A DNA stretch of 64,000 nucleotides from Rhizobium croatiense (GTDB lineage: Bacteria > Pseudomonadota > Alphaproteobacteria > Rhizobiales > Rhizobiaceae), in NCBI RefSeq assembly GCF_019793465.1, contig NZ_JAILYJ010000009.1:1-64000 (forward strand), written 5' to 3'. The position numbers and the translations under genes were made by a program. Below, in pieces: positions 11,447 to 21,370 of this stretch. The first letter of the stretch is position 1, and every line of letters begins with the position of its first letter. The notes below the pieces were generated by a model. The model searched no databases, was not told the DNA's origin, and saw only the letters and a list, made by a program, of their open reading frames with translations.

Positions 11447-13480
11447 TTGTTTTCCGGCTTTCAGGCTCGCGACTGGCTGCTTGCCAATGATCCGGCGCTT
11501 TCGCGCCTGCGCATGGCGCTGCGGGTGACGCTGACGATCGCTTTCTCCTTCTTGGTCCTTCTTGCCGTCCACATGGCAATCCTGCCACTTCCGACCGCGG
11601 CTTTCGGCCTCGGCATCGTGCTGTCGATCGAAGGCGGCGTTGCGGTGCGCGATAAGGGCAGTTCCCGCCAGCTGGTGACGCGGCTTTTCGGTTGTGTCGC
11701 CAGCCTTGCCGTCGTCGGCATCGCAGCGGGGCTCGAAGATCACCGCTTGCTCTCCGATCTCGTCTTCCTCGTGGTGATCGCGCTCGCATCGGCCGGACGG
11801 GTGTTCGGGCCGCGCGGTTTTGCCATCGGCATGTTCGCCTTCACCTCTTATTTCATGGGCGCCTATTTCCGGCCGCAGCTCGCCGAACTGCCGGCGGTGG
11901 CGATCGGCCCCGTCGTCGCGGTGCTTGTCGGCCATCTGGTGAGGGCAGCGCTGCTGCCCGACGATTGGCGGCGCGACCTGCTGCGCTCGCTCGAAAGCGT
12001 CAGGGGCCGGATTAACCAGATCCTCTTCAAGCTCGCCGCCATCGCCGGCGGCGCCGAGGTCGGCGAAACCGACCGGCAGGAGCTGCGCCAGCTGGAAGAC
12101 CGGCTGAAGGAAGTGGTGCTGATGGCGGAGACCTTCATCCCGCGCCCGCCGGCCGGCGTCTTCGACGCTGCCGCTGACCCCGCCGCCGAACTGGCGATCC
12201 GGCTCTTCGACGCCCATCTTGCGGCCGAGAGCGCGATCGTGCTGAGCTTCCAGAGCCCGCCGCCCTTTGCGCTCGTCCACGCCGTCATCGAGGCGGATAT
12301 GGCGGAACTTGCAAGATTTGAGGGGATGGCCGACGCTATTGGGGATCAGCCGCAGGGTGAAACCGTGCGGGCGCTGCTTTGGCTCGGCGAGGCGCGGCAG
12401 CAACTGACGCAGGCGATCGACACGGGGCGGGCCTTCGCCTTTTCCGGCATCGATACGGTCAAGGACACGGCGCAACCCCAGCCGATCGACTTTTCATTCG
12501 CCAATCCGCTGCTGCGCTCGGCGCTGCAGATCACCATCGCGTCAGCGATCGCCATGAGCTTCGGGCTGCTCTTGTCGCGCGAACGCTGGTTCTGGGCGGT
12601 GCTGGCTTCCTTCCTCGTCTTCACCAACACCAATTCGCGCGGCGACACTGCGATGAGGGCGCTGTCGCGCTCACTCGGGACCGTGTTCGGGATCGCTATC
12701 GGCCTTGTGCTGGCAACGCTGATTTCAGGCGAGCCTGATATCGCCATTCCGGTTGCCGCCATCTGTATCTTCCTCGCTTTCTATTTTCTGCAGGTTTCCT
12801 ATGCGACCATGACCTTCTTCATCTCGATCGTGCTCTGCCTGGTTTACGGCATGACGGGCGTGCTGACGCTCGACCTGCTGAAGCTGCGCATCGGCGAGAC
12901 CATGATCGGGGCGGCGGCCGGAACGGCGGTCGCCTTTATCGTCTTTCCCACGCGCACGCGCGGCGCGCTCGATTCCGCGCTTGCCCTCTGGTTCCAGGCG
13001 CTGCGCGATCTGCTTGGCGCCCTCGGCGAGGGTAAGAGCGGTTTCGAGCTGATGGCGCTGTCGCAGAAGATCGATGCCTGCTACCGTGATGTAACGGTGG
13101 CGGCGCGGCCGCTGGGCTCTTCCTGGTCGGTGGTGACACGGCCCGGCCAAATCCGCCAGACGCTGGCGATCTTCCTCTCCTGTACCTACTGGGCGCGCAT
13201 CCTGGCGAAAAGCTATGAAGCGCCGGCCGTCGACGACAATCTGCACAGGCTGATCGCAGCGGACCTGGCGCTGATCGACAATGCCGCCCCGCGCGGCTCG
13301 AGCTGTTTCCTGATCAAGCGCAAGGCATCGCGGACGACAGGACGACATCTGCCGGTGTCGCGCGAAGGCGCCAGACTGGGGCTCGAAATGATCGGTTCGG
13401 CGCTGGAAAGGCTCTATCCGCAGGCCGACGTCTTGCCGTTCGCGGCGGACGAGGCTATTGCGCGCTCGAAACAAGGATAA
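11447..13480 (+). CDS. FUSC-family inner-membrane transporter
   Basis: A 677-residue protein with the duplicated FUSC architecture (fusaric acid resistance / aromatic acid exporter family). It has an N-terminal group of about six helices (RMALRVTLTIAFSFLVLLAV onward), a cytoplasmic helical region (~190-350), and a second membrane group (ALQITIASAIAMSFGLLLSR onward), ending in a soluble tail. Relatives (YccS, AaeB) export aromatic acids or drugs, often with a membrane-fusion partner that is not seen here. I chose the TTG at 11447, preceded by GAGGGGG; an in-frame TTG at 11327 overlaps the previous gene, and an ATG at 11513 would cut into the first helix. Confidence 0.82.
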   Translation: MFSGFQARDWLLANDPALSRLRMALRVTLTIAFSFLVLLAVHMAILPLPTAAFGLGIVLSIEGGVAVRDKGSSRQLVTRLFGCVASLAVVGIAAGLEDHRLLSDLVFLVVIALASAGRVFGPRGFAIGMFAFTSYFMGAYFRPQLAELPAVAIGPVVAVLVGHLVRAALLPDDWRRDLLRSLESVRGRINQILFKLAAIAGGAEVGETDRQELRQLEDRLKEVVLMAETFIPRPPAGVFDAAADPAAELAIRLFDAHLAAESAIVLSFQSPPPFALVHAVIEADMAELARFEGMADAIGDQPQGETVRALLWLGEARQQLTQAIDTGRAFAFSGIDTVKDTAQPQPIDFSFANPLLRSALQITIASAIAMSFGLLLSRERWFWAVLASFLVFTNTNSRGDTAMRALSRSLGTVFGIAIGLVLATLISGEPDIAIPVAAICIFLAFYFLQVSYATMTFFISIVLCLVYGMTGVLTLDLLKLRIGETMIGAAAGTAVAFIVFPTRTRGALDSALALWFQALRDLLGALGEGKSGFELMALSQKIDACYRDVTVAARPLGSSWSVVTRPGQIRQTLAIFLSCTYWARILAKSYEAPAVDDNLHRLIAADLALIDNAAPRGSSCFLIKRKASRTTGRHLPVSREGARLGLEMIGSALERLYPQADVLPFAADEAIARSKQG

Positions 13481-13484
13481 GACC

Positions 13485-14315
13485 ATGGCAGGCACGAACA
13501 GCGAGCGTCAACTTCTGGCCGAAGGGCCGGCCATCATTCTGGTCGAGCCGCAGATGGGCGAAAATATCGGCATGGTGGCGCGCGCCATGGCGAATTTCGG
13601 GCTTGCCGAACTGCGCCTCGTCAATCCGCGCGACGGCTGGCCGAACGAGAAGGCGCAGGCGACCGCCTCCAAGGCCGATCATGTGATCGCGGCGACGAAG
13701 GTCTACGACACGCTGGAGCAGGCGATTGCCGATCTCAATTTCGTCTATGCGACGACGGCGCGCAGCCGTGACAATTACAAGCCGGTGCGCTCGCCGGTCC
13801 TTGCTGCCGAGACGCTGCGCACGAAATTCAGGGCAGGTGAGGCGACCGGTATCCTCTTCGGCCGCGAGCGCTGGGGTCTGACCAATGAGGAAGTGGCGCT
13901 TGCCGACGAGATCGTCACCTTCCCGGTCAATCCCGCCTTCGCCTCGCTCAACATCGCCCAGGCCGTGCTGCTCATGTCCTATGAGTGGATGAAATCGGGC
14001 ATGGAGGATCTGGAAGCCGTGCCGTTCCAGGCGCTCGAGCAGCGCCCGTCCACCAAGGAGCAGCTCTTCGGCCTGTTCGATCAGCTGGAAGAGGCGCTCG
14101 ATTCGCGCAACTATTTTCATCCGCCCTCGAAAAAGCCGAAAATGGTCGACAACCTGCGCGCTGTTCTCTCCCGCCGGGCATTCACGGAACAGGAAATCAG
14201 CGTGCTGCGCGGCGTCATTTCCTCTCTCGACCGCTTTTCGCGCAACAGTCCGCGCAAAGGCGGCTCCACCAGATCCGGCAAGAAAGCGCCCACCGATGAC
14301 AGCGCCGACGAATGA
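13485..14315 (+). CDS. TrmJ-like tRNA 2'-O-methyltransferase (SPOUT)
   Basis: A 276-residue SPOUT-class RNA methyltransferase. Motif 1 is [20 protein letters not shown], motif 2 is [20 protein letters not shown], and motif 3 is [22 protein letters not shown]; together they form the knotted SAM site. The C-terminal extension (from ~165) is typical of TrmJ, which methylates position 32 of tRNAs. The ATG at 13485 has AAGGATAAG upstream. It begins four bases after the FUSC gene and its 3' end overlaps murI by 20 bases, suggesting co-transcription. Confidence 0.88.
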   Translation: MAGTNSERQLLAEGPAIILVEPQMGENIGMVARAMANFGLAELRLVNPRDGWPNEKAQATASKADHVIAATKVYDTLEQAIADLNFVYATTARSRDNYKPVRSPVLAAETLRTKFRAGEATGILFGRERWGLTNEEVALADEIVTFPVNPAFASLNIAQAVLLMSYEWMKSGMEDLEAVPFQALEQRPSTKEQLFGLFDQLEEALDSRNYFHPPSKKPKMVDNLRAVLSRRAFTEQEISVLRGVISSLDRFSRNSPRKGGSTRSGKKAPTDDSADE

Positions 14316-15096
14316 GCTGAAACCCGTCCTCGTCTTCGATTCAGGGATCGGCGGACTGACCGTGCTGCGCGAGGCGCGTGTGCTGATGCCGGAGCGAGGT
14401 TTCATCTATGTCGCCGACGATGCCGGTTTTCCCTATGGCGGCTGGGAGGAACAGGCGCTGAAGGAGCGGGTTATCGGGCTCTTCGGTAAGCTGCTGATGG
14501 ACTATGACCCCGAAGTCTGCATCATCGCCTGCAACACCGCCTTCACGCTGGTCGGCGCCGATCTGCGCGCCGCCTTTCCGCAGGTGACCTTCGTCGGCAC
14601 CGTGCCGGCGATCAAGCCGGCGGCGGAGCGGACGCGCTCCGGCCTCGTCTCAGTGCTCGCAACGCCGGGAACGGTGAAGCGGGCCTATACGCGCGACCTC
14701 ATCCAGTCCTTCGCGCAGCAATGCCATGTCCGTCTCGTCGGCTCGGAGAACCTGGCGCGCATGGCCGAAGCCTATATTCGCGGCGACGCCGTCTCCGACG
14801 ATGCGGTGCTGGCCGAAATCGACCAGTGTTTCGTCGAGAAGGACGGTCAGAAGACCGATATCGTCGTGCTTGCCTGCACGCATTATCCTTTCATGGCCAA
14901 TCTTTTCCGGCGGATTGCCCCGTGGCCGGTCGACTGGCTTGATCCGGCCGAAGCGATCGCGCGCCGCGCCCGCACGCTGGTTCCGCTGGTTACCGATGCC
15001 GTGCATCCCGATAATTTCGACTTCGCCGTGTTTACGTCAGGCCAGCAGGATTTCGCCACGCGGCGGCTGATGCAGGGATTCGGCCTGAGGGCTTGA
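14296..15096 (+). CDS. murI: Glutamate racemase
   Basis: A 266-residue Asp/Glu racemase making D-glutamate for peptidoglycan. Both catalytic cysteines are in their conserved contexts, [10 protein letters not shown] and [10 protein letters not shown], and the N-terminal [12 protein letters not shown] substrate motif is present. The start overlaps the trmJ-like gene by 20 bases, indicating translational coupling. Confidence 0.95.
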   Translation: MTAPTNELKPVLVFDSGIGGLTVLREARVLMPERGFIYVADDAGFPYGGWEEQALKERVIGLFGKLLMDYDPEVCIIACNTAFTLVGADLRAAFPQVTFVGTVPAIKPAAERTRSGLVSVLATPGTVKRAYTRDLIQSFAQQCHVRLVGSENLARMAEAYIRGDAVSDDAVLAEIDQCFVEKDGQKTDIVVLACTHYPFMANLFRRIAPWPVDWLDPAEAIARRARTLVPLVTDAVHPDNFDFAVFTSGQQDFATRRLMQGFGLRA

Positions 15097-15224
15097 GGGG
15101 AATTGTCCTGTGGGTTGGCGAAATCCGGCCCTGAAAATCAGCAGATTCTTTGATAGACGGGGCGTTGCCGTTTCGGAAGAATGGCGCTTCGTTCATGTGA
15201 GTCTCTTCGTCGCGAGGATCGGCA

Positions 15225-16736
15225 TTGCAGGTTGGTATCGATATGGGATTGGCGTCCGGCAGCCCGGCGACGCTCGATATCGAGGAGCTGCTGGCGACCC
15301 GCCTGCTCGTGCAAGGCAATTCCGGATCGGGAAAGTCGCATCTGTTGCGCCGTTTGCTCGAGCAATCCGCGCAATGGGTGCAGCAGGTCATCATTGATCC
15401 CGAAGGTGATTTCGTCACCCTCAGCGACAGGTTCGGCCATATCGTCGTCGATGGCGAGCGCACCGAGGCGGAGCTGGCGGGCATCGCCAACCGTATCCGC
15501 CAGCATCGGGTGTCCTGCGTGTTGACGTTGGAAGGACTCGACATCGAGCAGCAGATGCGTGCCGCTGCCGCCTTCCTCAACGGCATGTTCGATGCCGATC
15601 GTGAATACTGGTATCCCGTTCTCGTCGTCGTCGACGAGGCGCAGATGTTCGCGCCTTCGGTCGGCGGCGACGTCTCGGAAGATGCGCGCAAGATGTCGCT
15701 CGGCGCCATGACCAACCTGATGTGCCGCGGCCGCAAGCGCGGGCTTGCCGGGGTGATCGCCACACAGCGGCTTGCCAAACTCGCCAAGAACGTCGCGGCC
15801 GAGGCCTCGAACTTCCTGATGGGCCGCACTTTCCTCGATATCGACATGGCGCGCGCCGCCGACCTGCTCGGCATGGACCGCCGCCAGGCCGAGATGTTCC
15901 GCGATCTGAAGCGCGGCAACTTCGTCGCTCTCGGACCGGCGCTGTCGCGCCGGCCGCTGCCGATCCAGATCGGCGCGGTCGAGACCTCGGCACGGTCCTC
16001 AAGCCCGAAGCTCATGCCGCTGCCGGATGCGCCGCAGGATGTCGAGGACCTGATCTTCACCCCCGATCCGGAGGAATTCCAGCGTCCGCCCGTGCGCCGC
16101 GCGCCGCCGGCGCCGCGCCCGACCACCGACATTTTGGCTGAGCTTTCGCGCTCGACGCCGGCGGCGTCGCCTGCACCCGTCGAGGCGAGGGCGAGCCAAG
16201 TGGAAATCTCCGCCGAGGAACGCGAAGAGCGCCTCGCCGGCGTGCTTGCCGAAATACTCGACGATCGCACTTCCGCCTTCCGCACCGATTCCGTGCTCTA
16301 TCAGGATTTCCTCGTGCGGCTGCGCATGCGCCGGGTGCCGGGACCGCCGATCGCATTGCCGGATTTCCGCCGGCGCGTGGCGATTTCCCGTTCCGGCGTC
16401 GATGCGGCGACAGCGGCGAGCGATGAATGGGCGACGGCGTTGTCGCTGTCCGCGGGTGTCACCGACGATCTGCAGGGCGTCTTTCTGATGCTCGCCAAGG
16501 CCGCCGTCTGCGGCGAGCCGTGCCCGTCCGACGCGCGCGTCGCCCGCGCCTATGGCACCCATTCGGCGCGGCGCGCCCGCCGTCTGCTCGGTTATTTCGA
16601 GGAACAGGGGATTGTCGTCGTGCACACGGACTTTTCCGGCAAACGTATCGTGGCCTTCCCCGACATGAATTGCCAGACCGCACCCGGTGATGCGAACGCA
16701 CCTGATACCGGCGATCAGCCGTTGGCTGCGGAATAG
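15225..16736 (+). CDS. HerA/DUF87-like ATPase
   Basis: A 503-residue P-loop ATPase of the HerA/FtsK superfamily. Walker A GNSGSGKSH is at 31-39 and Walker B VLVVVDEAQ at 132-140, followed by the NLMCRGRKRGLAGVIATQR sensor/arginine segment. Residues ~255-330 are proline-rich and probably disordered; the C-terminal part (RLLGYFEEQGIVVVHTDFSG) looks like a winged helix. HerA-like motors act in DNA processing or defence with a partner nuclease such as NurA, but none is adjacent. The TTG at 15225 has GAGGATC upstream; the ATG at 15243 is an alternative. Cellular role unknown. Confidence 0.78.
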   Translation: MQVGIDMGLASGSPATLDIEELLATRLLVQGNSGSGKSHLLRRLLEQSAQWVQQVIIDPEGDFVTLSDRFGHIVVDGERTEAELAGIANRIRQHRVSCVLTLEGLDIEQQMRAAAAFLNGMFDADREYWYPVLVVVDEAQMFAPSVGGDVSEDARKMSLGAMTNLMCRGRKRGLAGVIATQRLAKLAKNVAAEASNFLMGRTFLDIDMARAADLLGMDRRQAEMFRDLKRGNFVALGPALSRRPLPIQIGAVETSARSSSPKLMPLPDAPQDVEDLIFTPDPEEFQRPPVRRAPPAPRPTTDILAELSRSTPAASPAPVEARASQVEISAEEREERLAGVLAEILDDRTSAFRTDSVLYQDFLVRLRMRRVPGPPIALPDFRRRVAISRSGVDAATAASDEWATALSLSAGVTDDLQGVFLMLAKAAVCGEPCPSDARVARAYGTHSARRARRLLGYFEEQGIVVVHTDFSGKRIVAFPDMNCQTAPGDANAPDTGDQPLAAE

Positions 16737-16760
16737 TCGCGCTTTTGGGCTTTGGCGCAG

Positions 16761-16789
16761 TTGACATTTTCATGACGGGCCTCTAAAGA
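16761..16789 (+). promoter_or_regulatory. Probable sigma-70 promoter of rpsD
   Basis: TTGACA at 16761-16766 and TAAAGA at 16784-16789 are separated by 17 bases, close to the housekeeping consensus. Initiation here would give a 5' leader of about 165 bases before rpsD. A second TTGACA at 16828 has only a weak -10 (CTGTTC). Confidence 0.55.
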
Positions 16790-16799
16790 CCGCGCCAAG

Positions 16800-16936
16800 C
16801 ACCGGGCAGCAATGTCCGGTGTTTCATTTGACATGTCCCGTGGATCGTTTCTGTTCGCGTAACCGAAACATCCTGTCAGGTCTCGGAAGAGATCAGAGGA
16901 GGGCGTGTTTCCTTCGCGCGGTTTGGCAACAAACCG
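16800..16936 (+). promoter_or_regulatory. Structured leader of rpsD, candidate S4 autoregulatory site
   Basis: Two hairpins lie in the presumed 5' UTR: CACCGG (16800-16805) with CCGGTG (16816-16821), and CGGTTTG (16919-16925) with CAAACCG (16930-16936) closed by a GCAA tetraloop. The second ends 25 bases before the start codon, just ahead of the AAAGGAAA ribosome-binding site. S4 represses its own operon in enterobacteria and Bacillus; that this leader is bound by S4 is inference. Confidence 0.35.
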
Positions 16937-16961
16937 GCATAAACCTTTGAAAGGAAATACG

Positions 16962-17579
16962 ATGAGCAAGCGCGAATCGTCCAAGTACAAAATTGACCGC
17001 CGTATGGGCGAGAACATCTGGGGCCGTCCGAAGTCTCCGGTGAACCGCCGCGAATACGGCCCGGGCCAGCACGGTCAGCGCCGCAAGGGCAAGCTTTCGG
17101 ACTTCGGTGTGCAGCTGCGCGCCAAGCAGAAGCTCAAGGGCTACTACGGCGACCTGCGCGAAAAGCAGTTCCGCGCGATCTTCGCTGAAGCCGACCGCCG
17201 CAAGGGCGACACGTCTGAAAACCTGATCGGCCTGCTGGAATCGCGCCTCGACGCGATCGTCTACCGCGCCAAGTTCGTTCCGACGGTCTTTGCTGCCCGT
17301 CAGTTCGTCAACCATGGCCACGTGACCGTCAACGGCGTGCGCGTCAACATCGGTTCCTACCGCTGCAAGGCCGGCGACGTCATCGAAGTTCGCGAGAAGT
17401 CGAAGCAGCTGGTGACCGTTCTGGAAGCCGTCAGCCTCGCAGAGCGCGACGTTCCGGATTATATCGAAGTCGATCACCACAAGATGGTCGCTACATTCGG
17501 CCGCGTCCCGACGCTCAGCGACGTTCCGTTCCCGGTCGTCATGGAACCGCATCTGGTCGTCGAATTCTATTCGCGTTAA
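16962..17579 (+). CDS. rpsD: 30S ribosomal protein S4
   Basis: A 205-residue S4, a primary 16S rRNA-binding protein that nucleates 30S assembly. It starts [20 protein letters not shown], the usual alphaproteobacterial form without the N-terminal zinc cysteines, and contains the S4 RNA-binding domain ([20 protein letters not shown] to [13 protein letters not shown]). AAAGGAAA precedes the ATG at 16962. The gene is monocistronic here, separate from the rpsM-rpsK-rpoA operon where it sits in E. coli, with its own promoter and terminator. Confidence 0.98.
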   Translation: MSKRESSKYKIDRRMGENIWGRPKSPVNRREYGPGQHGQRRKGKLSDFGVQLRAKQKLKGYYGDLREKQFRAIFAEADRRKGDTSENLIGLLESRLDAIVYRAKFVPTVFAARQFVNHGHVTVNGVRVNIGSYRCKAGDVIEVREKSKQLVTVLEAVSLAERDVPDYIEVDHHKMVATFGRVPTLSDVPFPVVMEPHLVVEFYSR

Positions 17580-17605
17580 GAAAAACCAGGCGTTTTCGCT
17601 TATGG

Positions 17606-17636
17606 AAAAGCCGCTCTTTCGGGCGGCTTTTTTATT
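17606..17636 (+). terminator. Rho-independent terminator of rpsD
   Basis: AAAAGCCGC near 17607-17615 pairs with GCGGCTTTT around 17623-17631 and is followed by a T tract, 27 bases past the rpsD stop and just before glsA. Confidence 0.9.
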
Positions 17637-17651
17637 ATCCGGAGAGAAGCG

Positions 17652-18581
17652 ATGGCGGATCTGCAGGCAATCCTCGATAGTATCCATACCGATATCCTCC
17701 CGCGTATCGGCGAGGGTAAGGTCGCCGATTATATTCCCGAGCTTGCCAAGGTCGATCCACGGCAGTTCGGCATGGCGATCGTCACCGTCGACGGCAAGGT
17801 CTACCGTGTCGGCGATGCCGACATTGCCTTCTCCATCCAGAGCATCTCCAAGGTCTTCATGCTGACCTTGGCGCTCGGCAAGGTCGGCGAGAGCCTCTGG
17901 AAGCGCGTCGGGCGAGAACCATCCGGATCGGCCTTCAATTCCATCGTCCAGCTCGAGCATGAGAGCGGCATCCCGCGCAATCCCTTTATCAATGCCGGCG
18001 CGATCGCCGTCAGCGATGTCGTCATGGCCGGCCATGCGCCGCGCGAGGCGATCGGCGAATTGCTGCGCTTCGTGCGTTATCTCGCCGACGATGAGTCGAT
18101 CACCATCGACGACAAGGTGGCGCGCTCGGAAACGCAGACGGGGTACCGCAATGTCGCGCTCGCGAACTTCATGCGCGCCTACCGCAATCTCGATCACCCC
18201 GTCGACCACGTGCTCGGCGTCTATTTCCATCAATGCGCCCTGTCGATGAGCTGCGAGCAGCTCGCCCGCGCCGGGCTGTTCCTGGCAGCGCGCGGCAGCA
18301 ATCCGATGACCGGTCATTCGGTGGTCTCACCGAAGCGGGCGCGGCGCATCAATGCGCTGATGCTGACCTGCGGCCATTACGACGGCTCGGGCGACTTCGC
18401 CTATCATGTCGGCCTGCCCGGCAAGAGCGGCGTCGGCGGCGGCATCTTCGCGGTTGCGCCGGGCGTTGCCTCGATCGCAGTCTGGTCGCCCGGGCTGAAC
18501 AAGGTCGGCAATTCGCAGCTCGGCGCCGTGGCGCTGGAGATGCTGGCGGCGCGCACCGGCTGGTCGGTGTTCGGTGATTGA
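17652..18581 (+). CDS. glsA: Glutaminase A
   Basis: A 309-residue serine-dependent glutaminase of the beta-lactamase-like fold, hydrolysing glutamine to glutamate and ammonia. The catalytic S-x-x-K is SISK, Ser64 to Lys67. The conserved [25 protein letters not shown] and [15 protein letters not shown] motifs are all present. GGAGAG precedes the ATG at 17652. This matches the heat-stable glutaminase A type reported in R. etli. It is preceded by the rpsD terminator, so it must have its own promoter or depend on read-through. Confidence 0.95.
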   Translation: MADLQAILDSIHTDILPRIGEGKVADYIPELAKVDPRQFGMAIVTVDGKVYRVGDADIAFSIQSISKVFMLTLALGKVGESLWKRVGREPSGSAFNSIVQLEHESGIPRNPFINAGAIAVSDVVMAGHAPREAIGELLRFVRYLADDESITIDDKVARSETQTGYRNVALANFMRAYRNLDHPVDHVLGVYFHQCALSMSCEQLARAGLFLAARGSNPMTGHSVVSPKRARRINALMLTCGHYDGSGDFAYHVGLPGKSGVGGGIFAVAPGVASIAVWSPGLNKVGNSQLGAVALEMLAARTGWSVFGD

Positions 18582-18670
18582 TGCTGTGTTGCCGGGCGAC
18601 TTTCTGCTAAAGGCAGCGTGATAAGGCGGGCTCGCAATTTCAAGCCTGCAATCTTCGATTGGACGAGGTC

Positions 18671-19543
18671 ATGAATATCGCAGCCAACATCGCGGACGAT
18701 CTGGGGCCCGTTGTATCAGGGGATGACATTGGCCATGCGCTGTTTGCCGACGCGCCGCACTCGGTCTCCTTCAACAAGCTGCGCAAGCGGCTGCTCAGGC
18801 AGGTGCGCCAGGCGTTCGACGATTTCGATATGCTGAAGGGGCAGAAGCGCTGGCTGGTCGGCCTTTCCGGTGGCAAAGATTCCTATGGACTGCTGGCGTT
18901 GCTGCATGATCTCAAATGGCGCGGGCTGCTGCCGGTCGAGCTGATCGCCTGCAATCTCGACCAGGGGCAGCCGAACTTTCCCAAGCATGTGCTGCCGGAC
19001 TATCTGACGAAGATCGGCGTCCGACATCGGATCGAGTATCGGAACACGTATTCGATTGTGAAAGAGAAGGTGCCGGAAGGGACGACCTACTGCTCGCTCT
19101 GTTCGCGGCTGCGGCGTGGCAATCTCTACCGCATCGCCCGAGAGGAAGGCTGCGATGCGCTGGTGCTCGGCCACCACCGCGAGGATATTCTCGAAACCTT
19201 TTTCATGAATTTCTTCCATGGCGGGCGGCTGGCCTCGATGCCGGCGAAGCTTCTGAACGACGAGGGCGACCTGATGGTGCTGCGGCCGCTTGCCTATTCG
19301 GCCGAAGACGACCTCGCCAAGTTTGCTGCCGCCATGCAGTTTCCGATCATCCCCTGCGATCTCTGCGGCTCTCAGGACGGGCTGCAGCGCAATGCGATGA
19401 AGGACATGCTCGCCGATATCGAACGGCGGATGCCGGGGCGCAAGGACACGATGCTGCGGGCGCTTGCGCATGTGAATCCCTCCCATCTGCTCGATCCGAT
19501 GCTCTTCGACTTTTCCGGCTTGACAGTCAGCGACCCTTCGTAA
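18671..19543 (+). CDS. ttcA: tRNA 2-thiocytidine(32) synthetase TtcA
   Basis: A 290-residue PP-loop ATPase that thiolates cytidine 32 of tRNA using a 4Fe-4S cluster. The PP-loop SGGKDS is at 66-71. The cysteine pairs CSLC (141, 144) and CDLC (229, 232) include the cluster ligands. The [19 protein letters not shown] stretch is characteristic of TtcA. The ATG at 18671 has GAGG six bases upstream; an in-frame TTG four codons earlier is less likely. A TrmJ-like enzyme, which modifies the same tRNA position, is encoded about 4 kb upstream. Confidence 0.94.
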   Translation: MNIAANIADDLGPVVSGDDIGHALFADAPHSVSFNKLRKRLLRQVRQAFDDFDMLKGQKRWLVGLSGGKDSYGLLALLHDLKWRGLLPVELIACNLDQGQPNFPKHVLPDYLTKIGVRHRIEYRNTYSIVKEKVPEGTTYCSLCSRLRRGNLYRIAREEGCDALVLGHHREDILETFFMNFFHGGRLASMPAKLLNDEGDLMVLRPLAYSAEDDLAKFAAAMQFPIIPCDLCGSQDGLQRNAMKDMLADIERRMPGRKDTMLRALAHVNPSHLLDPMLFDFSGLTVSDPS

Positions 19544-19591
19544 AAGGCCGGCTGCGGAAGGCTGGTCGCTGCATGAAGGACATGATTTCGC

Positions 19592-20419
19592 ATGGGCATT
19601 TCAGATAAGGATATTCTCTTTCTTGGCGATAGCGTCAGGGAGGCGGCGCGCGCCGAAATCATGCCGCGTTTTCGCAATCTCGGCACTGCCGACGTTTCGG
19701 AAAAGACCTCGGCAATCGATTTGGTGACGCAGGCGGACGTGCTCGCCGAACACAGGATCACCGCGGCGCTGAGAGAGCGCTTTCCCGCAGCGCTCGTTGT
19801 CGGCGAGGAAGCCTATGACGCCGACCCGTCCGTCGTTCCGGCCCTTGCCGACGCCGAGCTCGCCTTCGTCATCGATCCTGTCGATGGCACCTTCAATTTC
19901 GCCGCCGGGCTTCCCGTCTTCGGGACGATGCTGGCGGTGACCGTCAGGGGCGAGACGGTCGCCGGCATCATTCATGATCCAGTCCTCGGCGACACGGTGA
20001 CGGCGATCAAGGGAGCGGGCGCCTTCCTGACGCGACAGGACGGCCAATCGAGCAGGCTCGAGGTGGCGGAGCCCGCCGCCCTGAACCACATGGTCGGCGG
20101 CATCTCATGGGGTCATATGGACGACCCGGATCGCTCGCGTATCTGCTCCAACCTGGCGAAAATCAGGATGACCTTCGCTTTCAACTGCTCGGCCTACGAA
20201 TATTGGCTGGTCGCCTCCGGCAAGCTGCATTTCATCGGCCATGCGAAGCTGATGCCCTGGGATCACCTGGCCGGCGTGCTCGCGCATCAGGAGGCCGGCG
20301 GCCATACGGCGAAATTCGACGGCACGCCCTATCGCCCCGGCGAGACGACGGGCGGCATTATCTCAGCACCCGACAGGGACAGCTGGCAGCTGATCCGCCG
20401 CGAGATCATCGGCATCTGA
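19592..20419 (+). CDS. Inositol-monophosphatase family protein (first tandem copy)
   Basis: A 275-residue member of the Mg-dependent inositol monophosphatase superfamily. Metal-site motifs are intact: GEEAY (first Glu), IDPVDGTFNF (the DPxDGT motif) and LMPWDHLAG (the C-terminal WDxxAG motif). Family members dephosphorylate inositol phosphates, histidinol phosphate or 3'-phosphoadenylate; the precise substrate is open. A 30-base gap separates it from a similar gene in the same direction, so the two probably arose by duplication and are co-transcribed. Confidence 0.88.
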   Translation: MGISDKDILFLGDSVREAARAEIMPRFRNLGTADVSEKTSAIDLVTQADVLAEHRITAALRERFPAALVVGEEAYDADPSVVPALADAELAFVIDPVDGTFNFAAGLPVFGTMLAVTVRGETVAGIIHDPVLGDTVTAIKGAGAFLTRQDGQSSRLEVAEPAALNHMVGGISWGHMDDPDRSRICSNLAKIRMTFAFNCSAYEYWLVASGKLHFIGHAKLMPWDHLAGVLAHQEAGGHTAKFDGTPYRPGETTGGIISAPDRDSWQLIRREIIGI

Positions 20420-20449
20420 TTTGACACGCTCTTCCCGAAAGGATTTGAC

Positions 20450-21274
20450 ATGACTGCGACTGTCGACGTGACCGCCCTTGCCGATCTCTTGCGCCGGGCG
20501 GCGAAGGCGGAGATTCTGCCGCGCTTCCGCCGGCTTGGCCGGGATGATGTGCGTGCCAAGAGCGAGGCAACCGATCTCGTCACCGAGGCCGACGAGCAGG
20601 CCGAGCGGATGATCAAGGCGGAAGCCGAACAGCTTTGGCCGGGCGCCCTGTTCGTCGGCGAAGAATCGGTCGCGGCCGAGCCTGCACTGCTCGGCAGGCT
20701 CGCCGATGCCGATCTCGCCATTGTCGTCGATCCGGTCGACGGTACGTTCAATTTCGCGGCCGGCATCCCGGCCTTCGGCGTCATGGCGTCGATCGTTTCC
20801 GGCGGCGAGACGATTGCCGGCATCATTTACGATCCGATGGGCGACGATTGGGTGATGGCGGAAAAGGGAAGCGGCGCCTGGTTGCGGCGGCCGGATGGCG
20901 AAGCGCGGCGGTTGCGCGCGGCCGAGCCTGTCGCGCTCGAGCAGATGGTCGGCATGGCCTCCACCGGCTACCTGCCGCAGGAGAAGCGGGCGGAGATCCT
21001 CGGCAATCTCGCCAAGGTGCGCTTCCTCACCAACTACCGCTGCGCGGCACATGAATACCGCACCCTTGCGGGCGGCCATGTGCATTACCTCATGTACAAC
21101 AAGCTGATGCCCTGGGATCATCTCGCCGGCACGCTCATTTCCCAGGAGGCCGGCGCCCATGCTGCCCGTTTCGACGGTTCTTCCTACCTGCCACACCATC
21201 TCGACGGCGGGCTGCTAATTGCCCCCGACAAGGCCTCGTGGGAGGTTCTGCGCCGTGAGGTGGTAACCGTTTGA
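20450..21274 (+). CDS. Inositol-monophosphatase family protein (second tandem copy)
   Basis: A 274-residue paralogue of the preceding gene. It keeps GEESV, VDPVDGTFNFAAG and LMPWDHLAG, so it should be catalytically competent. The two differ across the substrate-facing middle (first copy GGISWGHMDDPDRSRI, second GMASTGYLPQEKRAE), suggesting different substrates. The ATG at 20450 follows AAAGGA. Confidence 0.88.
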   Translation: MTATVDVTALADLLRRAAKAEILPRFRRLGRDDVRAKSEATDLVTEADEQAERMIKAEAEQLWPGALFVGEESVAAEPALLGRLADADLAIVVDPVDGTFNFAAGIPAFGVMASIVSGGETIAGIIYDPMGDDWVMAEKGSGAWLRRPDGEARRLRAAEPVALEQMVGMASTGYLPQEKRAEILGNLAKVRFLTNYRCAAHEYRTLAGGHVHYLMYNKLMPWDHLAGTLISQEAGAHAARFDGSSYLPHHLDGGLLIAPDKASWEVLRREVVTV

Positions 21275-21281
21275 ACGCATG

Positions 21282-21314
21282 AAAACCGGCCGCAGAGCAC
21301 TGATTTTGCGGCCG
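21282..21314 (-). terminator. Hairpin terminator between convergent genes
   Basis: CGGCCGCA at 21287-21294 pairs with TGCGGCCG at 21307-21314. On the minus strand it is followed by GTTTTC, as expected for a terminator of the GNAT gene. Confidence 0.6.
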
Positions 21315-21370
21315 TATCTGCGACGGGATTGCCGAGTTCATTCGGATAAGGTGTATCGGCGGCTTGCGCC

